Positions 1 through 13,145 of a stretch of DNA of 64,000 nt are shown piece by piece. This DNA is from Anarhynchus alexandrinus (taxonomy: Eukaryota; Chordata; Aves; Charadriiformes; Charadriidae): positions 2,382,779 through 2,446,778 of the forward strand of contig VUYV01000122.1 in NCBI GenBank assembly GCA_008711295.1, read 5' to 3'. The stretch's first letter is position 1. Every line of letters begins with the position of its first letter. The notes beneath the pieces were generated by a model. That model was given only the letters and a program-made list of their open reading frames with translations. It searched no databases and had not been told where the DNA came from. The position numbers and the translations under genes were made by a program.

Positions 1-662
1 TATAAACGACTCCCTTTTTCTTGAGATTCACCTCTAAATAGATGCTGAATTGGGATAAGGGAGTAGTGTGGGATATTCTGGGTGCTTCATTCTAAATGGT
101 CATTGCCAAGCAGAAATAAGCCAGCTGAAAAAAATCTGTTCCCAGGACTCTGTGAACCTCCCCAAGTCTGCGTTTTTGACAGTTCAAGCTGTAGTTTCTC
201 GCAGAAGCTGCAAATTCTCAGCCCCACAGGAGTAAATAGGGTGTCACAAAACAGATGTCAACTGAAATATACTGAATCCATGCTGTTATAACTAAGGAGT
301 GTTTGGCACAACTTGATCAGTTTGTACATTTATTATTTTCCTTTCATCCATTAAAGGAAGGAAAAATTTGGGGGCTTTTTTTTACTGCTTTAGCATTCTT
401 CACTGCTATTCTCTCCCTCATTTGCTTCAATAGATGCACTGTTAATATTTTCAGCCTTTAAACAGTAATGTTGATCTAACTTGGTGGGGGGGTTTTTGGA
501 AAACTTTTTGAAGCAAGGCAGTATATGTGTATGCATGCCACATTAAATATTTCACATTTAATAAAAGTGCATAAAGCAGTATCTGATCAGGTGATAAAAT
601 GAAGCCAGTTTTGGACCAACTGAAAAGAAGCATTCATAGATTTATTTTTTTTTTTGCCATTC
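1..662. other. AT-rich non-coding stretch
   Basis: No gene, RNA or recognisable repeat is seen. The short open frames here have no domain-like composition. The stretch ends at the target-site duplication of the LTR that follows. Confidence 0.6.
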
Positions 663-667
663 CAGCT
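663..667. repeat. Left target-site duplication of solo LTR
   Basis: CAGCT lies directly before the LTR terminus TGTCG and recurs directly after the other terminus at 1396-1400. A 5-bp duplication is the size usual for ERVL-type integrases. The next base is T on both sides, so a 6-bp reading (663-668 and 1396-1401) is possible only if the LTR began at G669, which would lose the canonical TG end. Confidence 0.7.
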
Positions 668-1395
668 TGTCGTGGTTTGGGCTGGACTGGTCACTGGGGC
701 AAACAACAGATGCTCTCCCCCACCTCTCTCTCCAAGGAGAGGGGGGAGAGAGAGAAAGAGACTTATGAGTTTAGAAGGAACTAAACTACCTTATATCCTT
801 TTTATTATTTTATTATTATTTCATTAATGAGATATATACAAAATCATATCAAGCTCCCAGGATGATGATCATGTCACTTGCAGGCACGGGGAAAGTCCTA
901 GACTGGACTAGGCGATGGACAGGAACTGGATTCTGGATCTGGATTCAGGAATGCACAGATTGGGATCAAAGGCAGACAAACAGACAGAGTCCTCCTCAGA
1001 CATTGACCATTGAAGAAAAAGCACTGACCCTTTGATCCCTCAGCTTTTCTACTGAGCATGAGGCAGATGGGATGGAATACCCTGTGGGTCAGTTTTGGGT
1101 CACCTGCCCTGTCCGCTCCTCCCCGCAGGTGGGACCCCTCTACGCTTTTCCGCTTCCGACCCTCCAACGGGGCACACAACCAAGTGAGCTGCCCTTGGCT
1201 GTTATAGCAATGAGTATAAGCAGGAGCCTTTCTGCATACCATGCCTGGGCATCAGCTATAAACATTGGTCTTATCACCCTGAGAGCGAACAGTTTCTGCA
1301 CAATATGCTGTTAACTTCAGTAGTTAGAAGAGGTTTAGCTGCAAAGTAATATTACTGAACAGAAAATTGGTTCTGTTTTACCTCAAACCAAGACA
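668..1395 (-). mobile_element. Solo LTR of an avian endogenous retrovirus (ERVL-like)
   Basis: A 728-bp unit bounded by TG...CA ends and a 5-bp direct repeat. On the plus strand it starts TGTCGTGGTTTGGGCTGG and ends CTCAAACCAAGACA. I recognise the body from dispersed avian LTRs, notably the GAATACCCTGTGGGTCAGTTTTGG-like block near 1075 and the block with CTGAGAGCGAACAGTTTC near 1280. The likely sense is minus: A-rich AATAAA-type signals then fall at the complement of 801-820, near the 3' end, and a TATA-like CTATAAC at the complement of about 1200-1206. The AT-rich block and the CTCTCC/GGAGAG palindrome near 724-741 would lie in the 3' part. No internal retroviral coding sequence adjoins it, so it is a solo LTR left by recombination. 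The sense strand and the class are inference. Confidence 0.82.
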
Positions 1396-1400
1396 CAGCT
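1396..1400. repeat. Right target-site duplication of solo LTR
   Basis: CAGCT, identical to 663-667, directly follows the CA terminus of the LTR. Confidence 0.7.
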
Positions 1401-3417
1401 TTAGAGTGGTGCAACTGATGTTTGTTCTTCTTTTCCCATGGTTCAGTAAAGTTTCTGATGCTTCTATGAGGTGCAGTGAAAAGCCCATGTGGATAAAGCA
1501 AAATTTCTTTATCCATACATAAATAATATTCCTCTTTTTGTGACTAACTGCTAGTGCACCCTTTTACTGTCAACCCGAGGTTGCCACTGCCTTTTGAAAC
1601 ACAGTCTCCTAAAATATAACAGGGGTTTAAAATCCTAATAAAGTCTTAAAACAGACTTTAAAGGATACTGAACAAGTGCAACGGCAATATGCATTTTTGA
1701 ATGCATACCTGAGAAAAAAGTAACATTTCTGCATTTCTCCTTTTATGATTACACGAGGGAATCTTGCCATTTGTTCTCATTACACTGATTACTTGCATGT
1801 CCACCAAAACTGCCGCCATCATTGGAAAAGCAAGTAAAGTGATTCTACCTGTGACTGGTTGTAAAGGAGCAAGCAGATTATGCAAATGTAAGAGATCCTC
1901 ATCTTTTAAAAATACCGCCACAAATCTTCTCCTGTTAGTTCTTATTCACTCCTGTCAAATTTCTTCTTTTTTTTTTTTCCCCTTCCATCTACTCTGTCTG
2001 CAGTTGTTATCTCCTGCTGAACATTATTTTTCTAAAAGCCTCATTCTGAGTGATGTTACCATGGAAGCCCTTTATCTTCCATTGGTGTTGATCTTTGTAA
2101 ATCTAGGATGACTGTGGTCTTCAGTGCGGTTGTCTGTCTCTGTAATGTGAATCCTTACTCACTGGTTAGAGGAATGTTGATATCAGTGTAGTCAACAGCA
2201 CTTAATTTGAAGGAATTTGAGTCATGTGCCTGTCACAAGTTTTTTTGCCTGTCAGTCACTTCCTAAAACAACAGTTCCTTCTTTCATAATATTTTCATTT
2301 ATTCTAGTGATACATCATGCAGTCTGATATTTTACTTTGATTGAATTATATTTAAATACTAAAGGGTAACGCCTTGAAAAATCACGTTTTCTGAAGTGGC
2401 TTATAGTGCTTTTACAGTTTGTACTAAAGTAAAGAAGTCTTGGGCTAGTACCCTTATATACGTGTATGTGTACTGTCAGTGCACAGGATTATATGGCAAT
2501 ACCCGCTCCGGTCTAGAAAACATGGTAACCGTGTTAGTATGGCAATGCACCTAACCCAATAAGCTCTACCTCTGACCAGGGTTTCCTGCTTCCAATCCCA
2601 AAAGTATCTCAGCCACAGGCGATTTCAGCATCATGCTGTACTCTATGACCGCTCAAGCACACAGTCTGTGCGCTATGGCGTGGTTGCGCCTTTGGGCTCT
2701 GAGGATCCCGCATCTCCAAAGCCAGGCTGCTTCTGGAAATGTGTGACACTGTGGAAGTCGTGATCATGAGGGTGTGCTGGCAATCACCACATCGGTAACC
2801 AAAGAAGCTGATGACAGAAAATGCTCGGGAGCATAATGTCTCTGAAGGCAAATACAGCACAGCATAGGCAAAACGCGAGGTTCTTTTTGAGGTGGTACTA
2901 GCAGGGAGGAAATCAGCATGACCCTCTTATTTTAAGCCTGTTTGTCTCCAAATTGCAATCATTCCTGCACAAAGTCATGAGGACAAGTTGCATTGATAGA
3001 AATAAGAGCAATCAGAGAAAATTTTCTGGACTTGACAGAAGTCTAGGACAGACCATAATCATTGCCTCATGAATGCAAAGCCCTTTGAAGACGTTGCTGT
3101 CCATTTCATTAAGAAGTGCTGTCTCCATCACTTTTTTTTTTTTTTTTTTTTAGAAACTCTCAGGATTTAAGTATTGTGAAGATGTATCTTTTCCAAAACA
3201 TCTGTTAAAATTTCATGCAACAGTTGCTGTTTTCCCTCATTTTGGGTTTTGGAAGCGGAATTGGGAAGCTTGTGAAAACATTCTCAGAGATGCACTTAAT
3301 ATTTAAACCAGTACTAAGAGCAAAAGTAGCTGGCTCAGTTCAGATGCGTTAAAGGAGAAGGGAGGAGGACAGATTCTCTGCTTGCTTTGCAGTGTTGGGC
3401 AAGGCATAAATGGGTGA
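1401..3417. other. Non-coding stretch with one mild CpG patch and a T20 run
   Basis: No gene is seen. About 2480-2830 holds roughly a dozen CpGs and less A/T than its surroundings, including GGCGTGGTTGCGCC; it may be part of an unrecognised repeat or a regulatory patch. A POU octamer-like ATGCAAAT lies at 1880-1887, which chance could explain. A run of 20 T at 3132-3151 could be the tail of a minus-strand retroposed sequence, but nothing recognisable sits beside it. Confidence 0.5.
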
Positions 3418-3515
3418 TACATAGAATAATTTAGACAGGAAAGACCTTTGGAGTTCATCTGGACCAGTCCCACACTCAAAGCAGAGCCAGTTTAGATAGA
3501 TGATTGACCATGACC
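3418..3515 (-). mobile_element. Worn CR1 LINE 3' end
   Basis: On the plus strand this reads as the reverse complement of a CR1 3' end: ATAGAATAATTTAGACAGGA, then AAGACCTTTGGAGTTCATCTGG and CTCAAAGCAGAGCCAGTTTAGAT. These correspond in order to the AGAATGGTTT..GGAAGGGACCT..ATCATCTAGTCC..GCTCAAAGCAGG arrangement of an older CR1 subfamily. It differs from the two large minus-strand copies, so it is a separate and older insertion. The upstream (higher-coordinate) end fades out and is approximate. It carries no coding potential. Confidence 0.7.
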
Positions 3516-6500
3516 TTATATATACGTTATAAATTCTCAAACTTAGACTGATTTAATCTTTGGGAAGCTGGAACAGTATTCAAAATGGATTTATCTCGTT
3601 GTATTTTGCAACTCCTTGACTATATTTCAATAAATGGTGACTTGGGGATTGTATGCTCTGTATTGGTTTGTCTGATGGGGATATCACTTACTGGGCATGT
3701 CAGAGTCTTGCTATTTAAATCTTGGAAGAGGGGTTTGGGACCAAAGATATTGAGATGGTGACTTTACTACTGAATAGGACTACTGCTCTGCATCAGCATA
3801 CAGATGGTGGAATTCTCCTTGGGCCCTATACTCTTCTTTTTGCTTCTTAAATTAATTTGTAAGGAACTCTCATCCGTGATTCCTGCTTGCTTCCATGCGT
3901 GTATACCAACTGCAGGAAGCTAACACTGGCACTTGGCTTGTCATTTCCTAGTATAGAAATAGGAGAAATAATGCAGAAAACAGCCCTTTCTTTCTCATCT
4001 CCACTGACTGTGTTGTGGCTAAGTTATTGCCAAACTGTGACTACACGTCTGTGTGTTTTACATGGATGATGTGGTGATTAGTAGCAGTATTAAATTCCTC
4101 TGAAGCCTTGACCTGTATTGACTCTTTTAAATTAGTGTTTCGTTCTTTACCTTTTTTCCCCCTGTTCTCATAGCTTTAATGTGGCATTGTGCATATTAGA
4201 TATTAATGTATTTTATTAGTATGAAATGTCTCAAATACAGAGGTATCAGCTATGTAAAACCTGACTTGTTCTGACTTCTTAGGGAGGTGGTTCTATCTAT
4301 TAAGCCTTACTTTTGCAGTGTGAGGTTCAATTTACTGAAGCAACTGCTTAAACCATCTAATGGTGTAGTACATTTAACCTGAGATGCTATTTGTCTTGTT
4401 CTTAATGAATCTTTGATCAGTTTACACCTGGTTCGCAATTTTGTCTGTGTTTTACTGTCTACAGGAAAAAAAAAAGTAAGGGTTTAATTTAGAAAGGTCA
4501 AAATAGTAAACAAATTTAAAAGGGTCAATGTACTTCAGAGTGTAAAACAATGTCAGATCGCGGAAGGGTTGCTTTGATCCTAATTCTCTGCATCACATAA
4601 AGGTGTCGGTCCTTCTTAGACTTCCCTGATGCTAACAAAGCCAGACAACAGCTTACTTGTGAGACAGGGTTTTGCTGTTTTAGACTACTCCTTTTTCCAG
4701 AAGAGTATTTCAGTGTGTCACAGTATATAAATAGCCCTTACAGAGCAATAGCACACAGTTGCATTACTTGCTATATGCACAACAGGGCCAATTATAAGTG
4801 ATGAGTCTATTTGGTGGATTTGATTTGGCAAGATGTGTTTTTTGGGTTGGGTGGTGGTGATTTTTTTTCCTCCTTACCTGTACCCTGCAGTACACATGTA
4901 CTCTCCACGTGAATGGCATAACTGTTAGTACCCAAAAGCTATTGTATATACCATGAAGTAAAAAGCTTGGGTTTAGCTGCAATTTTGGGGCCAAATCAAA
5001 CAGATCCACTGTAGGCAATGAAAAATTAGATTTTTCAAAAAATTTGGCCATGGAGGCTGGGGGAGGGGAGTTTGTTTTTATAAATAAAAACAGTTTGCTT
5101 GGAGAAAAACTTCCTAGGTCTGTGCTTTCTGCTAGCTCCGTAATCACAAGCATTGTTGAAATGTTTTTGGCCAACAAACAAATCCCGTGATTATTTCAAG
5201 GCAGGGTCAATTGAAATAAATAAATGTTTTTGCTTTCTAGGGAAGCTTTTGTGTCAGAAATGAAACAAATTATGATCTACTTCAAAGCATAAATAAACAC
5301 AGACTACCAGCAGTTTTCATTTGGGAGCAAGTAACTCATGGAACGGCGTGGAAATATATGGTTTATGTGCAATTCTTGTGTTACTACTGCTCTACAACTA
5401 GTGCTAGTAGTCCCATTAGCATAATTACTCTTGAATTCAGAGAATCTGCTCATTTGTAGGAGTCCCCATTAGTGTAAAGCAGGCCTACAGCAATGAACTC
5501 AAACATGGATTAAGGGCCATAAAAGAGAAGATTGTGCTTGGCTTTTATACATTTTGCAATGGATACTTTACAGCCTAATCTACTACAACAGTGACAAATT
5601 TTTGCAGTGTGGTGCCTCCTTTTGCTGTGTAACCATGTGGGTTAAGTTGGAATGCATTGCCTTCTTGGCATGATGGACCTTGAGGGAAAGAAAGAAAGAG
5701 TTTCCCCTGCAGTTTTCTAAAGCCACCAATATAAATACTCTCAGGACTAGTTAAATAATTTTGTTAAACTGTATCTGTTGGGGACGCATATTTGGGGAAT
5801 CATAACAGTGATGTGACTTTAAAAAGGCAGAAGTCTCCCCATGTGGAGCAGCCTGCGAGGCTAAGGTCCAAGCAGTCACCTCTATAAAATAAACTGTCTT
5901 TTCTTCTTTCTTTCTTCTATTTCCTGTGTATGTTTAATCATTGCTATATTTAATGGGACTCTGAGCTTGTCCACGTAGTGGCCCTATATACTGATGTTCT
6001 ATATAAGGGATCCCTGGTGGAATATCAGTGAATGAATTGTTAATATTAAGGGTTTCTTTCTGCCTTTCTAACTCGTAGCCAGCTTACTAACTGCACTGTT
6101 CCTACTGTTTTCAGTAAAGACAGGAGTTAACTGATCTGCTATCAAAGTCATATGTTAGTATGTGTAAGGTATTGTAAAACTAATATGTAACTTGGGGGTG
6201 GCTGCTCAGTATCTGATGGGATGAGTTTGTGTGCTAGTTCTCAGAAAGGAGGACTGGGGGGCAAGCCAGGCTAATACATCCAACGCACTCAAAAATAGTG
6301 GAAGGAGAATTAGCTGACAACCTTGCCAGAATAAATAGCGGGCATCCTTACCAATAATTACCAATAGAGCAAAGATGGCAGCGGTAAGAGTGGTATATGA
6401 AAATAAACACAGGCATTGTGAGTGTTAGTCATGAATATATGTATTACTGGGAAATATTTTTGTCACTTCATGTTCTACAAATGTTTCTGTAGCTGCAAAT

Positions 6501-9500
6501 AATTTTGGGGGGATAGCACTTTTAGATTTTCTTTTTTCTTATCTCCAAAGTATCAGTACGTAATATACCATGACTGTGTGTTTTTGCAACGTGATGATAC
6601 TTTCAAGGCTGTGAAGAGAAAGCTGTTAGTAATCCTGTCTATAGTTTCTTTATCATGCTGTTTGCTTCCTGATTTATTGTATCCATCTCCTGTTTTCCCG
6701 ACTTTCCTTTGTAAGTCTCACTCTGCAAATTTGTGCCCCTTAGTGTGACCTAATCTAAGGGACGCAAGAGCTCACATGAAGCTTCCAGCCCCAGAAGCAA
6801 GCAGTTTTGCTTTGGGTCAGGTCTTGTTTGAAAGCAGAAGTGTAAATAGTAAGAGGAGAAGAGATGCTCATGCATCTGTGGAATGTAAACTGGAACTGGG
6901 GTACAGAAACGTTTGCAAGAATATAATACCATCTTCAACTCGGACTTTAGAAACATCAAATATATCCAGTTGTTTGGGAAATGAAGCTTAGACAGCAACT
7001 CAGCTTGCAAAATCCTACCTTTCTTTCTGAGACCAGGATGAAGATCATGAGTGCATGATGTGAGATGTCACACATGTACAACACACTGAGATCATTCCTT
7101 CACTTCTTGTAGGGGAAAGTGTATTAGATACTGCTTTGAGCATGTATTTTGGTTACTCTGTGGTTGGTGTGAACCAGTCACATGCAGAAAAGCAACTAAA
7201 AGACTAGCTTGGCTAACTGCATCCTCACCCTTCTGCAAGCCTACCAAAGAGCAAAGCAAGTTATACTGTCCTGTCTTCTATGCAGCTGCAGTGAAATATT
7301 TGTTGGTGTCCAAGCAAGCTAGCCGATTGTAATCTTCAGTTAGTCCGAGGTAATCCATAGTATGTTACGGTGCCTTCTCTGGTGACAGAATGATACATTT
7401 GGCTGATTGTATGTCTGCTCTTACGACTTGAATAAGCGGGTAATCTTCTGGGGAAAGCGAAAAGGAAGGACAGAATTGGTCTGATAAGAATAGACATTTA
7501 CTGCAAATTTTTTTTTAACTCTTTTTGCATTATCTATAGCTAGTTTGAGTTTCTAGGATAATGGAAGCAGCATACTTCCTGCCAAATCTACAATTTGCTT
7601 TAGAGAAGTACTGTATCTAACTATAAAATAAAATCACATCAAAAAAGAAAACTGAGGATGTCAATTGGGGCATGGGGGAATTAGATTCACCCATAATTTG
7701 TAGGGAGAGGAAAAAACACATATGAAAGATTTGCTGGAAACTCATGATTCTTTGAGAGGTAACTGTCATAAAGCCAGAAATGTTTTACTGTGCTTTGAAG
7801 AGCCTCAGAGCACAGCTCTTTGTAATGGTCCAGTTGAACAGAGACCAAATCAGCCAAAGGCAACACAAACTTTGGAGGGAAAATAAGACACTTCAGTTTT
7901 GCATGGCATCATCAGTATAATTAGGTGGAATGCAGCAAATGTTTAAACAGCATGCTTTGTTGTTACTACTTTTCTCCAAAAAGAGAAGAGGTCATTTAAG
8001 AACTTGACACATGAATATGTTTAAACCAGCTGTGAACAGGGGTGTTATTTTGGGGATACCCTTGAAAAATGCAAAAGGCAATTGGCATGCTGCCTCACCA
8101 CTGCATCTACAGCAGAAGAGAGAATTTGTAACATTAGATTAACATTCGGGGAGAAAACACTGTGGTGTCATTTAGTTGTGAGATACCTTCCCAAGAGAAT
8201 ATAATACTTCACCTTAATAAAAGAATGTAAGGAAATAAAATATTGTTAAATCCACAGTTTTTGGGGTTTTGTTCTGTTTTGGTTTTTTTGTTAAAATGTA
8301 ATAACAGATTTATTTTTTTAATTTGGGTGCACTGGCTCAGTCAGCAGAACCGTTGTAGCCAAGTGGTTACTTGTTTTGCAGGGCTCCTACTCTGGAGCAG
8401 TGAACCATTTTTACATTTTCTTAATGCCAGAGCTCCTCTGGGCACAGCTTTTAATACTCTGGTGCCCCTAGAGCCACGGAGGAAAAAGGAAGCTTCAGAT
8501 TGGAAGTGGTCAGCTCAGATGTCCCCTTCTTTCGCTGTTGCTCTCCTAACCCTGAGAGAAACTTCTGTACTTGCTCTTCCTGTTCCTCCCTCTCATTCTG
8601 ATCCTGCTTGCTGTTTTCTTCCTGCTCCTTTCCAGCTGCCATAGTTTTTCTGTTCCCTCTCCATCACGTATCCCTCATACCTTTTCTTGCTGCCTTTGGC
8701 ATCTTCCGCATTTTTCTCTTGTCCCAGCAAAATAATTCTTTACTGTCCAACTCAATTGTCTTTTAAAGTTTTCTTTAGTCAGTAAATGCTTGCACACTAC
8801 TCAAAACAATTAGAAAAAGTTTGTTGCCTATAATAGATGCGTGTAACTAATCAATGTAAATGCATAATATGGAATTCTAATTAGTGTTATAATCTAAATA
8901 AACACAATAAGCCCTTCCCTTCCAGCCCAGTTTTTCTGTTGCCACTCAGCATGTTGCTGACTTTTTGAAATTGTTGGTGTTTACCAGAGCAGAAAAGCAA
9001 AGTTGTGCTGGATGTTCCAATGCTTTATATCTTACCATTACTTATAGCAAGGCTAGCTATATACCATTCTGTTTTGAAAATGCTTTGCAGCTGTTTTGCA
9101 CAAGATTATCTAGGTAGATGAGGTAACTCAGAACAGTAACATTTGTCCTTGAAAATTCAAATACAGTTATGGCAGTGTATATACACAGTTAATTAGGCAA
9201 AACTTTTGGATTATCGAATAATGGTCAGATTGTGAACGTTGTTGTATGGGTACAGGTGATGTAATGAAAAGTATCCTTATACTCTGCAGCCTTAATACGA
9301 GTATGAAAACTCTCCAATGTCATTCTGTAAATAGGTGTTTTTAACAGCACAAGACATGAACGCAATCAGATTGAGCAGTTTCCATTCTAGATCACAGATC
9401 AGTCTGATAACCAGCCGACCTCCTAATTGTAACTGATGTGCACAACAAGACTTCACCAGCATGTGTTGCCATCTGAGAACTTGACTCTGGTTTATTTTTG

Positions 9501-10000
9501 TTTTGTAGAGCCTTTGTATATACTATAAAGTTTTCAGATGAGTGGTTTTTTTCGACGTAGTCACTGAAATGAAGACTGTATGCCACAATGTCACTTTGGT
9601 TTGTATTTCTGCACCAAGTTGTCACTTGGTGCTAGTGGACTCCTGTGCAATTAACAGAGCATTCAGTATCTTATTGTAGGGTTTGAAGCAAAACTCTAGG
9701 TAGTTAAGCAGCAAAGGAGAAAAAGCCTATGGATGCCTTTTTGAAAAGTGTATTATGTCAATTACACAAATCTTCTATCAGAAATTTATATACCATTTTA
9801 ATGTAACTTCAGGGCATAAATACATGGTGTGCTTTCTCTGAGGCCTGTTCAGATCCTTCAGCAGCTGTAGGTCTCCTCAAAAGTTTATATGAGGATATCA
9901 GTAATAGAAATAATTTCTGGGTGCTGTTATGTCAAAAGACCTTGACTTGCTGTCCTACACTTGAAAAGATGCAGGATTCATAAAGTGGGTAAGGGCAATA
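3516..10000. other. AT-rich non-coding stretch
   Basis: No exon, RNA gene or recognisable mobile element is seen. The longest frames (4764-5177 minus, 8243-8644 plus) read as low-complexity chance translations. Short A- and T-runs are common. Confidence 0.5.
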
Positions 10001-13000
10001 CAATGTCTGTAGATGCAGAAACACAAAGTGTTGCAATGTAGAAGATTATTAATTGGATCTTTGACTTTTGTTATGGAGACTGAGTTTACAGATCTTCCAG
10101 CAAGTAGAAGATTGTAATAGTGCAAAAGGAACAATTGAAACCAAATGTGCCAAGCAGTGTACTAATGCAAAATAAGTGTCTGATCTGGTCCCAAGGGGTT
10201 TTAAGTTAGGTGAGAGAGGAATGATGAAGAGACAAGGTGTGTAGGAGCAAACCGAACAATGAATTTCAGGTCCTAACAGTATTTTTATAGTTGATTGTTC
10301 TTGTGCTTTTTCTTTGCATTCATGTTAGGAAGGGATGCATTTAATTGAAATATGAAGGGAGCATGTGTTAGAAGAGAATGCTAAAGTAAAAGATTGGGAA
10401 AATAATTCTGAATGAAGTCAAGTCTTGCATAATTTTTTGCATACTAGAGGTGCATGAAACAAACTACAAAGTGCCGTTTGGGGAAATAAGTTTGCTCCAT
10501 AAAAGTAGCAAAGATATTGTGTCAGTCTAAGATCCAAATGATTTATGACTTGGGCCAAGGAGTAAATACATCACAACTTCCTTGTTTCTCCATTTAAAAA
10601 AAAAAAAGGAGAAAAAAATGTTGTTTTTTATCTTGTCCCTTGATGTTCACTTTGTGTTCTCAAGGCCCAAAAACATAATTTCTCTCTGATATTTTTAGTT
10701 AAAAATAAGTTTCAGCCCAGTGTAGTAGTTAGTCTTCTCTCTAATTCCATGATGGCTGCAAACATTTCTTCTTGCTCAGTCTTACTCTGCAGCATTTGCT
10801 GAAACTGGTATAATTTCCAGTTCACTAGATATGCTATCAGAGTGCAAAGGGGTTGAAGATCCATAGGGACAAAAATGAACTCCTCCTTCACAGAGAGCAA
10901 AACTCTTTAATGTGTTGTTCTGATGACAGCAGAAACAGCAGACTTTGGGACAGTCGGAACCTCTCTCATATCAAATTTGGAACATGAAAACCATAACTCC
11001 AGACTACATGTTGCAGATGGTTCTCAAAGGACTATTTTGCTTAGCAGGAGGTAGGTTTCCCACTCGCCCCTCCATTTCCCTGCCTTCTCTTCTTCAGGCA
11101 GAACACTTGCATTTGAAAGTCGTGACTCCTCTAGCTCAACATGCCGCTGCATCAAACTGTTTTGTTAAAACTAGGCAAAAGACTATAGGCAGACCTCCCC
11201 CGGTGTTCATCTTGCATGTACTGTGATACTGCACTTCAGCAGCATTATTCTGATGGCTTTCTAATTGGCGCTGCCATGGTCTGGGTGCCTGCATAATCTG
11301 GGAAAAGGATGCTTGCATTGGATACCAGTAGCATGTAGTCCAGCTTGAGCCCTAAATTAGGTGGACACAAAGGGCAGAAACGTAATGGTTGCAACATAAC
11401 GTTGCAAATACGTTAGTTCACTGAGTTATGCCAGTTCCTGCTTCACGTGTGCCTTCAAGACAATATCGACTTCTTTTAATGGGCAGGAATAATAGAGGTT
11501 ACGGTTCTTTAACTGAAGAACAGGCTGTGATTAAATAAACTAGTACATTTTTAACTTGGTATCTGAAACTTCCCCTGCAAAATGCGGACAAATGATTTTT
11601 CTATGCCTACAAAATATGCATTTTGTATTTACAAGAAAAGGTAATTATTTGTGCATTTTCTATTCTATGCACAAATTTACTTTGTGCATGCTAAGTTTTT
11701 CAGGGGTGTTCTGTGAGATCTGAATTTAGAAAATATGGCCTGGAGTTTATTGCAAGGTTCTGAATAACGTTGTAAAAAGACTGATAATGAGGAAGAGTTC
11801 ATTTAAGAAATTACGGCTTAAAAATACCAGATGATTTGGATGTCCATCTGGAATTCAAGTTTTTGTGCATTACATATGAGAAGATACTGAAATATAAATA
11901 CAACTCAAAATTAGGTAGACTTGTGGAATAATTTACCAACAGGAGAGGTTATTGTGTCTCAGAGCATTGTTCTTTCTCATCAAGTACGTACACATCCAGC
12001 TGTTTCGTGAGGTTTGGTATTCATTATACTTATCTGGAAGTGCAGCATTCATTACTTACTTTTAAGCACATTAGCAGTGTGGATATAGGATACAGATTTA
12101 TGTCTGAACCTGAACCAAGTCAACAAATTGACTCAATAAATGAAGTGGTGTTTGGAAGCTATGGGCAAACAAACATGTGAGAGTAAAGGATGCATCAGTT
12201 CAGCGATCACATAGATGGGAAATTAAATCCATTCTCTGGAGCAACTCGGGATTGTTTGTTTGTTTGTTTTGCCTTTGTCTTAGATATTTGAATTCTTTCT
12301 AAATGTAAAGATTTTTTGACTGGGTCAGAGGTTTGCACAAACTATGCCCATCCCTGTCTTCTTGTTGGATTGGAGAAAGTCCCAAAATGTATTGGTGATT
12401 TGGTTTGTTTTCTTTAAGCTTTTTGCAACAACATGGGACACACTGAAGACTGCTACTCTTCTAACATTGTATAAAGCATGAAAATAATTAATAGGTGATT
12501 CCTGCTACCAATATGGGCGTGCCAATATGACTGAACTGGCTCCTCTATCACTCCATATGCTTGCAGAAATATGTGTTTTTGTGTACAAAACCACATGCTC
12601 TATCCTCCTACCTTCTGGAGGAATTTGTCACTGTACTGGAGATGCCCTTCAATTTTCCAACTTGGAAAAGGTAACTTTGGCCTGTGCCTTTTTTGTCTCT
12701 TTTTCCCTGTACCTGTATTTGAAAACACAGTCTGAATATATGGTACATGAAGGGGAACCAGGGCTGACAGAAAGAGGGGTGTGGGGAGCATGTTACTTGC
12801 TCAAATGAGTGCGTTTCACTTTATATTTAGACACCAAAATAACACTTGTCATTTCCACAGTTTGACGCACAAGATATATACATGAATATTAGTTCCTTTG
12901 AGAACAATATTTTTCTGGAACACGTTTTTTAACTTAAATGATCCTTATAGATATGTGTGTATTTGTGTGTGCAATACACGCGTATAGATATATTTAAAGA

Positions 13001-13067
13001 CAAGAATATGTTAGTAATATAAAAATAACTAATATCTGAATCAGATAAATTTGCTTTCCTTCTCTTT
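10001..13067. other. AT-rich non-coding stretch with a short (GTTT)n repeat
   Basis: No gene or recognisable element is seen. A (TGTT)n-type microsatellite of about four units lies at 12253-12270. Confidence 0.5.
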
Positions 13068-13145
13068 GTGAGGTCTTATGCAAACCAATTCATCAAATCA
13101 TTTTTCCCCCATCTGTGAAATAGTGTTCATACTCATCTTTAAGCA
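13068..13145 (+). mobile_element. Possible MIR/CORE-SINE relic
   Basis: AGGTCTTATGCAAACCAATT followed by TTTTTCCCCCATCTGTGAAA and ATAGTGTTCATACTCATC resembles the central part of MIR-type SINEs (GACCTTGGGCAAGTCA..TTTCCCCATCTGTAAAATG..ATAATA). Only this part is visible and it is very diverged, so chance similarity is possible. Confidence 0.4.

Noticed and set aside
4764..5177. 137-codon minus-strand open frame
   Set aside because: Low-complexity mixture with KK/HH runs from T- and G-rich text; no domain.
8243..8644. 133-codon plus-strand open frame
   Set aside because: No domain; the second half is a pyrimidine-rich L/P/S translation, with an opposed E/Q-rich frame on the other strand.
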